In this document: piece after piece, positions 1-6,358 of the stretch
Layout of the letters: each line of letters begins with the position of its first letter
Numbering within the stretch: the stretch's first letter is position 1
DNA from: Anaerolineales bacterium
Lineage (GTDB): Bacteria > Chloroflexota > Anaerolineae > Anaerolineales > UBA4823
Direction of reading: 5' to 3'
Assembly: GCA_028687395.1 (NCBI GenBank)
Contig: JAQUAE010000069.1
Coordinates: 1-7,917 of the forward strand
Length of the DNA stretch: 7,917 nucleotides
Program-made: the position numbers and the translations under genes
Notes under the pieces: model-generated
Seen by the model: the letters and a program-made list of their open reading frames with translations, nothing else
Told to the model about the DNA's origin: nothing
Databases searched by the model: none

Positions 1-262
1 GGCACTCGAAATCGCTGAATTCGATGATGGTGATGCGGGCGTCCTGCGGTCCGAGGGACGGGTCGTCGTCCACAGGCACCGGATAGCGCTTGATTTCCTG
101 CGGCGCCTGCTCGACCTGCGCGGCTGCAGCAGGGTTGGGCGCCACGTCGCGACCCCAGAAGAGGTACCCCACACCCAGGCCAAGCACGAAGGCCACGGGG
201 ATCAAGACCGCAAGCAAGGGAAAGCGCCTGGGCGCTGAGGCAACGACAGCTTCTGTTTCCAT
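1..262 (-). CDS. Membrane-anchored DsbA/thioredoxin-4-like protein, 5' part only
   Basis: Reading the minus strand from the ATG at 262 gives 87 codons, open to the window edge. Residues 1-13 are polar with two Arg. Residues 14-36 are one hydrophobic segment (LLAVLIPVAFVLGLGVGYLF), best read as an uncleaved signal anchor. A flexible Ala/Pro/Glu linker follows to about residue 72. The readable part ends in ITIIEFSDFEC. ARITIIEFSDFECPxC is the characteristic first strand and active-site lead-in of DsbA-like thioredoxin (Thioredoxin_4) proteins, so the last Cys should be the first Cys of the CxxC, and the next base (C) is compatible with the expected Pro. The likely role is extracytoplasmic thiol-disulfide exchange, oxidising or isomerising exported proteins. 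The rest of the domain lies outside the window. An extended -10 promoter precedes the gene, so it is probably not simply the tail of the upstream operon. Confidence 0.85.
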   Translation of the reverse strand, partial: METEAVVASAPRRFPLLAVLIPVAFVLGLGVGYLFWGRDVAPNPAAAAQVEQAPQEIKRYPVPVDDDPSLGPQDARITIIEFSDFEC

Positions 263-308
263 AAGTATCCTATACCAACCTCAAAAGGGGGCAATGACCC
301 GTTTCGGG

Positions 309-317
309 ATTATAACA
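309..317 (-). promoter_or_regulatory. Extended -10 promoter for the DsbA-like gene
   Basis: The minus strand reads TGTTATAAT at 317-309, a perfect TATAAT with the TG dinucleotide of an extended -10 element. No good -35 hexamer lies 16-18 nt upstream, as is usual for extended -10 promoters. Transcription would start near 302, giving a leader of about 40 nt before the ATG at 262. It lies in the 95-nt gap between the NERD-like gene and the DsbA-like gene. Confidence 0.5.
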
Positions 318-357
318 CTAATAAAGGTCTGATTTCTCTCCAGGCGTCCCTGCTGGC

Positions 358-1068
358 TCACTGCTGCCCGGCAAGCGCGGTCGCCTGGGAATCCAGATAG
401 CTGCGCACGGCGTCGTAGGTTTCGGGAGCGAGGCGCTCCAGGTGGGCGGGGAGGTGCTTGACCAGCCTGCCCGCAAGGCAGACGGGCAGCGGCGACCCGC
501 TGACTTCGATCTGCGCAGCCGGGTGGGTAAAGACCACCAGCGGGTGAACGGGGATGGCTTCGCCGCCAGGGATGGCGGCGCCCAGGCGCTGCTGCAGGAT
601 ACCTTGTGCGGAGCGCGCCGCCTTGATTGGATCGCCGAGGTGCTCCTCCACGATGTAGCGCAGCGCCCTGCCCAGGCTGATTCTCTCCCGCCAGCGCCCA
701 TCGGAGTAGCTGAACTCACCGGCCAGGTTGACCGTCTCGATGACCACCACGGCGTTGGGCGCCAGCAGAACGTGGTCGCAGGGCAGACGGGAATAATGGT
801 ACAAGCGGTGATTGTTGCTCAAGCCCTTCAGTTCTTTATCCAGGGTGTCCTCCGGGCGGGGTTTCTTCACCCAGCGGTTGGCGTAGTAGATGCCCAGCAT
901 GGCGGTCGCCAACCCCACCCCCATCAGCATGTTGGAAGCAGTGACCAGATCAGCATTAAACATGGGCAGGACCACACTGACCAGGAGTATGAGCATGCCT
1001 CCTACGGAAGCGGCGTTGGAGATGGCCGCCCGGCGCTGGACCATTTTGCGGTCGATGATGCTCTTCAT
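358..1068 (-). CDS. Two-TM membrane protein with NERD-like domain, probably degenerate
   Basis: This is a 236-residue protein. A short basic N-terminus (MKSIIDRKMVQRR) precedes two hydrophobic segments at about residues 22-38 and 44-62, then a cytosolic-type domain. The stretch at about 84-165 has the layout of the nuclease-related domain NERD: 'YHYSRLPCDHVLLAPNAVVV', then IETVN and a late Gln/Arg-rich helix (DPIKAARSAQGILQQRL). NERD is a PD-(D/E)xK-like fold whose usual core reads D...(I/V)E-x-K-N. Here D98 and E111 are present, but the Lys position is Val113, so nuclease activity is doubtful. The remainder (about 170-236) is not recognised. The start ATG overlaps the kinase stop (ATGA, 4 nt), which implies translational coupling with the kinase. 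The NERD assignment rests on motif spacing only; a membrane protein of unknown function is the fallback. Confidence 0.75.
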   Translation of the reverse strand: MKSIIDRKMVQRRAAISNAASVGGMLILLVSVVLPMFNADLVTASNMLMGVGLATAMLGIYYANRWVKKPRPEDTLDKELKGLSNNHRLYHYSRLPCDHVLLAPNAVVVIETVNLAGEFSYSDGRWRERISLGRALRYIVEEHLGDPIKAARSAQGILQQRLGAAIPGGEAIPVHPLVVFTHPAAQIEVSGSPLPVCLAGRLVKHLPAHLERLAPETYDAVRSYLDSQATALAGQQ

Positions 1069-2597
1069 GACACCTCGGACAGGCGCCGGTAGACGGGCGC
1101 CAGGGCGTCGTACAGCTCGCGGTAAACGTGATACAGGTCGTCGTAGCGTTTGCGGTTCTCGGGATTCGGCTCGACTACCTTGCCCACCGCAATCAAATCG
1201 TCGACTTCATCCATGCTGGCGTACAGGTTCATGCCCACCGCCACGGTCAATGCGGCTGCCATGGCGCCGGCTTCAAGGGGGTGTTCGACGATGTGCAGGG
1301 GATGGCCGCTCACGTCGCTGATGATCTGCGGCCAGATCTGGCTCTTGCACCCGCCACCGATGGCATTCATCTCGTCGAAGTGGTAGTCCAGGCGATGGAG
1401 CGATTCGCAAATCCAGCGGATGTGGTAGGCCACGCCCTCCATTACGGCGCGGGTGAAGTGACTCTTGGTGTGCCCCATCGAGAGGCCGACGAAGCCGCCG
1501 CGGGCGTAATGGTCGAGCACCGGGGCGCGCTCACCCGAGAGCCAGGGAAGAAAGAGCAGCTTATCCGAACCGGGCGGCACGGACATGGCATACTGGCTGA
1601 GCAGGTCGTACGTGGAGCCACCCGCGGCGCTGGCCTGACGGGCCTCCTCCTGGCACAGGGCGTCGCGGAACCACATCAGCGCCCCCCCGCCCGTTTCCAT
1701 CTCGCCGGCGATCACCCACTTGGCGGGGTGGATGTGGCTGAGCCCCCAGAAAGGCTTGTCGGGGTCATTGCGGAAGGCGGGCGCGGAAATGCCCACCCAG
1801 GTAGCAGTCCCGATGCACAGGTGCGCCTTGCCATCCCGGTTAGCCCCAGCCCCTGACTGCGCCGCGGAGACGTCCCCGGCGCCGTTGACCACAGGCGTTC
1901 CCGGCAGCAGCCCGGTCAGGCGGGCAGCCTCGGGGGTGATCTCGCCGATGATCTGGGTGCAGGGGTAAGCCGGGGGGAGTTTTTCCATCGGGATTCCCAG
2001 CAGGCGACAGGCTTCCTGCGACCAAGCCTTCTGGTGGGGATCGAAGAGGAAATAAGCCGAGGCCCCCACCCAATCGGTCGCCACCTTGCCGGTCAACTGG
2101 TAGACCAGGTATTCCTTGCAATCGAACAGGTAGGCCGTGCGCGCCCACACCTGCGGGGCTTCTTCTTTCAACCAGAGCATCTTGGGGGGGACGTCCTTGG
2201 CGGTGGGGATATTGCCAGTGTATTTAAACAGCAGGGCGGGCGTCTCCCCTTCCATCAGACGGTCGGCCTGACGCACGCTGCGCAGGTCGAGCCAACTCAA
2301 CATCGGGGTGAGCGGCTTGCACTGCTCGTCCACCGGCAGGGTGTTGAACATCTGGGCGGAGATGCCCACGCCGAGGATTTCAGCCGGGTCCACCCCCGAC
2401 TCCTGGATCACCCGCCGCGTGGTGGCGGCTACCGCAGCCCACAGCTCGTCGGGATCCTGCTCGACCCACTCCGCCCTAGGATATTCCAGGCCATAGGATT
2501 GGTAGACCGAATGGATGACCTTGCCTTGCAGGTCGGTGATGACCGCTTTATCGCCGCCGGTGCCGGTATCGTGGGCCAGGATGTATTTCTTTTGCAT
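1065..2597 (-). CDS. FGGY-family carbohydrate kinase (xylulokinase-like)
   Basis: This 510-residue protein has the normal length for FGGY sugar kinases, which transfer the ATP gamma-phosphate to a sugar or polyol hydroxyl in the cytosol. The N-terminal phosphate loop is D10-T-G-T-G with K17. AQMFNTLPVD (81-90) and SWLDLRS (101-107) match the region that binds sugar in xylulokinases. NGAGD (238-242) carries the expected catalytic base D242. GTATW (263-267) and GGGCKS (414-419) are the C-terminal ATP-site signatures. The ATG at 2597 is chosen because DxGTG normally follows within about 10 residues and AGAGAGG (2608-2614) lies 10 nt upstream; an in-frame ATG at 2672 adds 25 unconserved residues. 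The AQMFNTLPVD and LSWLD variants differ from classic XylB (SGQMHG, WND), so the substrate is uncertain. D-xylulose, another ketose or a polyol are all possible. No xylose isomerase is adjacent. It overlaps the next gene by 4 nt. Confidence 0.93.
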   Translation of the reverse strand: MQKKYILAHDTGTGGDKAVITDLQGKVIHSVYQSYGLEYPRAEWVEQDPDELWAAVAATTRRVIQESGVDPAEILGVGISAQMFNTLPVDEQCKPLTPMLSWLDLRSVRQADRLMEGETPALLFKYTGNIPTAKDVPPKMLWLKEEAPQVWARTAYLFDCKEYLVYQLTGKVATDWVGASAYFLFDPHQKAWSQEACRLLGIPMEKLPPAYPCTQIIGEITPEAARLTGLLPGTPVVNGAGDVSAAQSGAGANRDGKAHLCIGTATWVGISAPAFRNDPDKPFWGLSHIHPAKWVIAGEMETGGGALMWFRDALCQEEARQASAAGGSTYDLLSQYAMSVPPGSDKLLFLPWLSGERAPVLDHYARGGFVGLSMGHTKSHFTRAVMEGVAYHIRWICESLHRLDYHFDEMNAIGGGCKSQIWPQIISDVSGHPLHIVEHPLEAGAMAAALTVAVGMNLYASMDEVDDLIAVGKVVEPNPENRKRYDDLYHVYRELYDALAPVYRRLSEVS

Positions 2598-2621
2598 GCA
2601 GAAACAACCTCTCTTGGGAAA

Positions 2622-2638
2622 CGGCGCGGGTGGCGCCG
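2622..2638 (-). repeat. GC-rich hairpin upstream of the kinase gene
   Basis: CGGCGC (2622-2627) and GCGCCG (2633-2638) form a perfect 6-bp stem around a 5-nt loop. It lies in the 83-nt gap between the nucleotidyltransferase-like gene and the kinase start. On the transcribed minus strand only GTTTCCC follows, so the U-tract is weak. An mRNA-processing or attenuating structure is as likely as a terminator. Confidence 0.35.
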
Positions 2639-2680
2639 ACAGACGCCAAATCAGGTTCCCCAGCCGGGCCATGCATGGGG

Positions 2681-3463
2681 TCAGCGATGCATCAGCTCTT
2701 CGACGTCCTTATACCACTTGACGCGCTCCCCCACGTTGCTGCGCACCTTCCAGCGCAGGGTTTTGGGCTGGGCATCAATGTAATCCTGAAGTTGGTGGAT
2801 GCGCTGGCGTACCGCCTGGCGATCCTCATCGGTCAGGCTGGTGTAGCGATCCAGCATCTCGTCCAGCAGCTTGAGATTCCCGGTGACCGTGCGCCAGAAG
2901 CCCCAATCGTTGGCCAGCGTCCTGGCAATCACCGTGGCGTTGATGACCTCGTCGTCCGTATCGCCGATGGAATGCTCGCGCAGGAGCATGATGGTATCGA
3001 TCAGGTCCTTCTCGTTGATCTTGAAAATCTGCATCTTTTCCAGCAGCAGTTCCGCCAGCGGGAGAGTGAGCGATTCCACCTCCAGGCGGCCAACGAAATG
3101 GATCGGGTGGCAGAAATCCAACTTGTTGAAGAAGATATCGATGTGGCGATCGTAGGTGTGATCGTGGAAGAGGAGGCGCGATTCGCTGAACAACTGGGTC
3201 ACCGCTTTATCCTCGCGGTAACCGAGCTCGACGAACAGCCTGACGATATCCTTGAAATAGATAGGGTAGGAAGCGAAGTCGATATCAGTGAACTTGCGCC
3301 CAAGGGCTTCCTGAATGTAACCGCACTGCGGGCAATGGGTACGAAAGGCCAGCGCGCCGATCAACCGCAACACCATGTGCCGGTTCTCTTCCTGAGCGAG
3401 CGCGTCCAGAATCCGGCTGCGTTCGGTATAGAAATCTTCTTGAATCTCGCCATATTTACCCAT
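2681..3463 (-). CDS. Predicted nucleotidyltransferase-fold protein (AbiEii/MNT-like)
   Basis: This is a 260-residue soluble protein. RLIGALAFRTHCP (33-45) sits where nucleotidyltransferases carry the GS/GG-containing helix, and GRKFTDIDFASY (55-66) holds the paired metal-binding acidic residues D60 and D62 (R-x-T-D-I-D). HIDIFF (107-112) supplies the third Asp, D109. ESLTLPLAELLLEKMQIFKINEKDLIDTIMLL, spread over about 130-161, is the helical pattern (TLP..LLxxKxQI..xxxKDxxDxxxLL) typical of AbiEii-type and related proteins that transfer a nucleotide to a small molecule, protein or RNA. The canonical GS motif is replaced by GALA, and a CPQC pair (44-47) is unusual for the family. The C-terminal third is helical and not recognised. 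The start has AAGG 6 nt upstream. No antitoxin-like small gene adjoins it, so a metabolic or modifying role in this operon seems likelier than a toxin. The exact activity is unknown. Confidence 0.72.
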   Translation of the reverse strand: MGKYGEIQEDFYTERSRILDALAQEENRHMVLRLIGALAFRTHCPQCGYIQEALGRKFTDIDFASYPIYFKDIVRLFVELGYREDKAVTQLFSESRLLFHDHTYDRHIDIFFNKLDFCHPIHFVGRLEVESLTLPLAELLLEKMQIFKINEKDLIDTIMLLREHSIGDTDDEVINATVIARTLANDWGFWRTVTGNLKLLDEMLDRYTSLTDEDRQAVRQRIHQLQDYIDAQPKTLRWKVRSNVGERVKWYKDVEELMHR

Positions 3464-3497
3464 AAGGCACCTTATCAGTAATTGTTTCCGGATGATT

Positions 3498-3513
3498 GCC
3501 GCGGATGCGCGGC
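3498..3513. repeat. Perfect 6-bp inverted repeat between phosphoesterase and nucleotidyltransferase-like genes
   Basis: GCCGCG (3498-3503) and CGCGGC (3508-3513) flank a GATG tetraloop in the 87-nt gap between two minus-strand genes. No T-run follows on the transcribed strand (AATCATCC), so it is not a standard intrinsic terminator. It may stabilise the transcript or cause partial pausing. Confidence 0.35.
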
Positions 3514-3550
3514 TGTCAGTCTGCAGGGTTTCTCGTGAGGCGCGGGGTGG

Positions 3551-4522
3551 TCAACCGGAAATCAGGATGTGGCCTTTGATTTTACCAGCTTCCAGGTTGA
3601 TGATGGCGGCCTTGAGGATGCCCTCGGCATACTCGCTGCCAGCGTTGATACACAAGGTGCGCCCAATGCGCGTGTACCCCGGCGATTCATGGATGTGCCC
3701 GTGCAAGGTGAGCATGGGTTGCACCTTCTCGATCATGGTGCGCACCGCAGGCGAGCCAGCCGACTTGGTGACCACCTGCCCGCCAGCGGTGACGATCTTC
3801 AGGTTCTTGTCCAGCTCGGGGCAGGTATCCAGGCTCGACTCGTAGGGAGGGACGTGAATGGCCAGGATCGCCCGTTCGGGGTTCTCGATCATCGCCGCCA
3901 GCTCATCCAGCTTCTGCGCCAGGACGTCCTCCTCCAGGTCGCGGGCGCAGGCCCAGGGGGTCATGTTGGCATTGGAGTTGCCGTACAGCTCGAAATCACC
4001 CTCGATGACGAAGCGCTTCATATCCGGGTTGTGCACTTGGGTGAAACCCTCGATGGCTGTGTCCACCGAATACAGGTCGTCGTTACCGGGCATGAAATAA
4101 AGCTGCATGTCTAGCGGAGCCAGCTTCTCCTCGGCCAGGGCCAGCCACTCACGAACGCGCTTGATCATCTCGGCTTCAAATCGCCCAGCCATCTTCGCCC
4201 CGTCCATCTCCAGCTCGCGGGCTTCGTCCATTTCCACGACGATGGGATAGAAACCCACGTTGCTAATGATCGTCTTCAATTTCTCTAATTCGGTGGCGGT
4301 GGTGGCTTCCTCTTTGCGATTGAACAGGTAACCGACGTAGTGCCCGTCCCCCTGGTGAATGACGGGGATCATGGCTTTACCGGTCACATCCCCGCCGACG
4401 ATCAAGGTCTTCGCCTTGTAATTGATTGCAGCCGATAAGAACTTGCGGAACACGGCTTCGGAACCGTGGAAATCGGAGCCATAGAGGATGCGCGTCATGC
4501 TCGAACTACCAAACAACTTCAT
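3551..4522 (-). CDS. Calcineurin-like metallophosphoesterase
   Basis: This 323-residue protein carries the complete dinuclear metal site of the calcineurin-like fold, in order: D17-F-H19 (SDFHG), GGD45, GND148-D149 (PGNDD), H223 (AIHVPP) and the paired GH276-x-H278 (LHGHIHES). Such enzymes hydrolyse phosphomonoesters, phosphodiesters or nucleotides using Mn, Fe or similar metals. No signal peptide is present, so it should be cytosolic. A charged, mostly helical insertion at about 66-135 lies between the GGD and GNDD motifs and may form a substrate cap. The ATG at 4522 is preferred because AGGAG lies 7 nt upstream; the internal ATG at residue 9 (4498) lacks a ribosome binding site. It follows the permease by 72 nt and precedes the nucleotidyltransferase-like gene by 87 nt. 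The natural substrate is unknown, and assignment to cyclic nucleotides (Icc-like) would be a guess. Confidence 0.92.
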   Translation of the reverse strand: MKLFGSSSMTRILYGSDFHGSEAVFRKFLSAAINYKAKTLIVGGDVTGKAMIPVIHQGDGHYVGYLFNRKEEATTATELEKLKTIISNVGFYPIVVEMDEARELEMDGAKMAGRFEAEMIKRVREWLALAEEKLAPLDMQLYFMPGNDDLYSVDTAIEGFTQVHNPDMKRFVIEGDFELYGNSNANMTPWACARDLEEDVLAQKLDELAAMIENPERAILAIHVPPYESSLDTCPELDKNLKIVTAGGQVVTKSAGSPAVRTMIEKVQPMLTLHGHIHESPGYTRIGRTLCINAGSEYAEGILKAAIINLEAGKIKGHILISG

Positions 4523-4546
4523 AGTCTTCTCCTATAAAATATGATC

Positions 4547-4570
4547 AGGGAGGAGCGGCTGCTCCTCCCT
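4547..4570 (-). terminator. Strong hairpin after the permease gene, possible partial terminator or attenuator
   Basis: AGGGAGGAGC (4547-4556) and GCTCCTCCCT (4561-4570) form a perfect 10-bp stem with a four-base loop, 24 nt past the permease stop. On the transcribed minus strand it is followed by GATCATATTTTATA, which is T-rich but has no clean U-run, so termination would be partial. The ribosome binding site of the phosphoesterase (AGGAG) starts about 15 nt further on. The CTCCT in the descending arm can pair with either its hairpin partner or that site. Confidence 0.42.
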
Positions 4571-4594
4571 TAGACAACACCAGGTGCGCAGGTA

Positions 4595-6205
4595 TTATAC
4601 CGGCGGAATGGACTGGAAAGTCCAGTTGATATCCACCCCCTCTGACTTCAACCGGTAAGCCCGCGCCGCGTAGAACACAATCAAGCCGCTGATAACGAAC
4701 ACGAGCAGGGTGCCCAGGGTTCCGGGTCCGATACGGCCGCCAACCGCCGGGAACAAGAAGGAGGCAATGATCATCCACAGTTGGTAGGCGAGGGTGATGG
4801 CACCTACGATGGTGATCACAGGCACCTTGCCGATCTTGCGCCGGACGAAGGCGGAGGCGTTTTCGAACAGGTCGGGCTTGAGGAACGGGAACAGGGTCAT
4901 GGCGGTGCAGGGGACAAGCTGAGTGCAGACCGCAAAGAAGACGAAATTCAGTTGCGCGCCCATAACGCCGCCCGTCGCCGCGTCGATCACGCCGATCTCG
5001 GCGATGATGGTGATAATGGCGATGGCGATGATCGGGCTATGCAACGTGGGGTGAATGTAACACACCCGCTCCGGAATCAGCCGGTCGAAGGACCAGGCAA
5101 AGATGATGCGGCTGCAGTAGAAGAAGTAGGTTTGCGCCAGGTTGATCAGGGTGTAGACCCAGGCAATCGCTACGATCCAGAGCAGGATGAAATTGGGCCG
5201 CAGGATGGCGGCGTAGAAGGTGATCCACGGCATGGCGCCGCCCTCGTAACCGATGTTGCTCAGGTAACTCTCGGCGGCCAGCCATTCCAGGGGTACGTGG
5301 CGCTGCAACAGGAGAGCGCCGACGACGAAGATCGCCCAGGTGACGATCAGCGAAGCCCAGCTACCCGAAATCAGGGTTGTATCCGCTTGTTTGACTTCTC
5401 CAGCGAAGAAGGTGGGGATGTAGTAGCCGTAGAAGATCCAGAAGCCCATGATCAGGCCAGCCAGCGTCATGATGGCTACGTTGGGGTTGACCACCATGCC
5501 GTTGGCTTTGGCTAGATCGATGCGCTGGGCGAAGCTGCCCGCGCCCATGAACTTATCCCACGCCTCGGGGAAGGCGCCCGACGGCGCGGCGCCCAGTTGG
5601 AAGTACAGGATCACCCAGGCGAGCAATCCCAGGAAGAAACCGATCTCCAGGATGCGCAGGATCGTGCGGGTGGGGAGGATCATGGTGACGAACGTGATGA
5701 CGGTGCAGATGGAGCCAATCACAATGATCCCGGTGGGCGTGGAGGACCAGTCGGCGAAGGCGACGAAGCCCGGATTCTCCATGACGATGCCCATTGTGCG
5801 GAACAGGACGGGCATGGCCGTCTTCGGGATCCAGGCGATCAACGAGCCAGCGACCATCGCCGAGAAGATTACCAGGGTCCAGCTCGCCGCGAAGGCCAGC
5901 GGAGCGCTCAGCGTGCGGCTGGCCAGGGTGTAGTCCGCCGCGGAGCGAGGCATGGTGGCGCCGATGGCTGAATAGGTATAGGCGTGGAACAGGCATAAAA
6001 TCATGGCGACGGTCAGGACGCCGATGATGCTGCTCCCCGGCCAAACTCCGGCCACCCAGGAGAAGGGAATCAAACCGGATGACGACAGGCTGATACAGTG
6101 CACGCCGAAGACCATGGCACCAAAAACGCCAATGGTGCGTACGAGACCAGAACTCTTACGCGCGTACAGTCGCTTATCTTCCATAGTGCCAGCTGCTTGT
6201 GCCAT
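4595..6205 (-). CDS. APC-family (amino acid/polyamine-type) permease
   Basis: This 536-residue protein is strongly hydrophobic, with about 12 membrane segments, starting near residues 24-48, 58-82 and 101-125 and ending near 497-515. Its length and layout fit the APC superfamily of secondary transporters (H+ or Na+ symport or exchange). The TM1 region IGVFGAMVFG, GFWIFYGYYIPTFFAGEVKQ (254-273, the TM6 F..GE.k motif) and SRIIFAWSFDRLIPERV (365-381, the TM8-loop sR..y...D..lP pattern) are typical of COG0531-like amino acid permeases. Non-amino-acid substrates also occur in the superfamily. The ATG at 6205 has an excellent GGAGG 5 nt upstream; residue 8 is a second Met without one. It lies directly downstream of the GntR regulator and is probably its main target. 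It may import the metabolite handled by the kinase, phosphoesterase and nucleotidyltransferase-like genes that follow. Substrate not determinable here. Confidence 0.92.
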   Translation of the reverse strand: MAQAAGTMEDKRLYARKSSGLVRTIGVFGAMVFGVHCISLSSSGLIPFSWVAGVWPGSSIIGVLTVAMILCLFHAYTYSAIGATMPRSAADYTLASRTLSAPLAFAASWTLVIFSAMVAGSLIAWIPKTAMPVLFRTMGIVMENPGFVAFADWSSTPTGIIVIGSICTVITFVTMILPTRTILRILEIGFFLGLLAWVILYFQLGAAPSGAFPEAWDKFMGAGSFAQRIDLAKANGMVVNPNVAIMTLAGLIMGFWIFYGYYIPTFFAGEVKQADTTLISGSWASLIVTWAIFVVGALLLQRHVPLEWLAAESYLSNIGYEGGAMPWITFYAAILRPNFILLWIVAIAWVYTLINLAQTYFFYCSRIIFAWSFDRLIPERVCYIHPTLHSPIIAIAIITIIAEIGVIDAATGGVMGAQLNFVFFAVCTQLVPCTAMTLFPFLKPDLFENASAFVRRKIGKVPVITIVGAITLAYQLWMIIASFLFPAVGGRIGPGTLGTLLVFVISGLIVFYAARAYRLKSEGVDINWTFQSIPPV

Positions 6206-6278
6206 TGTAACCTCCAGATGAAAAAGAGTGATAAAAGAACCACAGGCTGGATGGGGGGGGTTCGGCCGTCCCCAGGTG

Positions 6279-6294
6279 TTTATATCTGTATAAA
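6279..6294 (-). promoter_or_regulatory. Inverted repeat in the permease promoter region, candidate operator
   Basis: TTTATATCTGTATAAA is a perfect 6-bp inverted repeat (TTTATA/TATAAA) around TCTG, about 75 nt upstream of the permease ATG. It is the most A/T-rich spot in the 153-nt gap and supplies TATAAA and TATACA -10-like hexamers on the minus strand, without a clear -35. TATATCTG (6281-6288) recurs at 7144-7151 beside the probable GntR operators. A GntR-bound promoter is therefore plausible but unproven. Confidence 0.35.
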
Positions 6295-6358
6295 ATCAGC
6301 CTCCTTTCCGCCCACGTGTCGCAGAACTTCCTGGGAGCTGGCAGGCTTTACGCCGCGT

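Noticed and set aside
271..277. TGGTATA on the minus strand in the leader of the DsbA-like gene, possible fifth GntR site
   Set aside because: A single isolated 7-mer is expected about once by chance in this window, it lacks the flanking GT, and it lies over 6 kb from the cluster.
442..1092. Long plus-strand ORF opposite the NERD-like gene
   Set aside because: It is a codon-bias shadow: no ribosome binding site, low-complexity Gly/Arg/Asp/His-rich product, no recognisable motif, and it is fully antisense to a better-supported gene.
2598..2672. N-terminal extension of the kinase to an upstream in-frame ATG
   Set aside because: The 25 added residues have no counterpart in FGGY kinases, whose phosphate loop lies about 10 residues from the start, and a purine-rich site fits the ATG at 2597.
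2669..2678. Palindrome CCATGCATGG downstream of the nucleotidyltransferase-like gene
   Set aside because: It is short with no loop, no U-tract and no second copy, so it is probably incidental.
2034..3481. Plus-strand ORFs of 249 and 283 codons opposite the kinase and nucleotidyltransferase-like genes
   Set aside because: They are antisense shadows of GC-rich genes. The products show no domain and overlap two real genes that carry complete catalytic motifs.
4781..5515. Plus-strand 244-codon ORF opposite the permease
   Set aside because: The product is extremely rich in Asp, Gly and Gln, as expected from the reverse complement of membrane-protein codons, and there are no initiation signals.
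6253..6260. Run of eight G upstream of the permease, possible phase-variable tract
   Set aside because: It is a modest homopolymer about 48 nt from the start codon, outside any ORF. Without length variation data there is no reason to call it contingency DNA.
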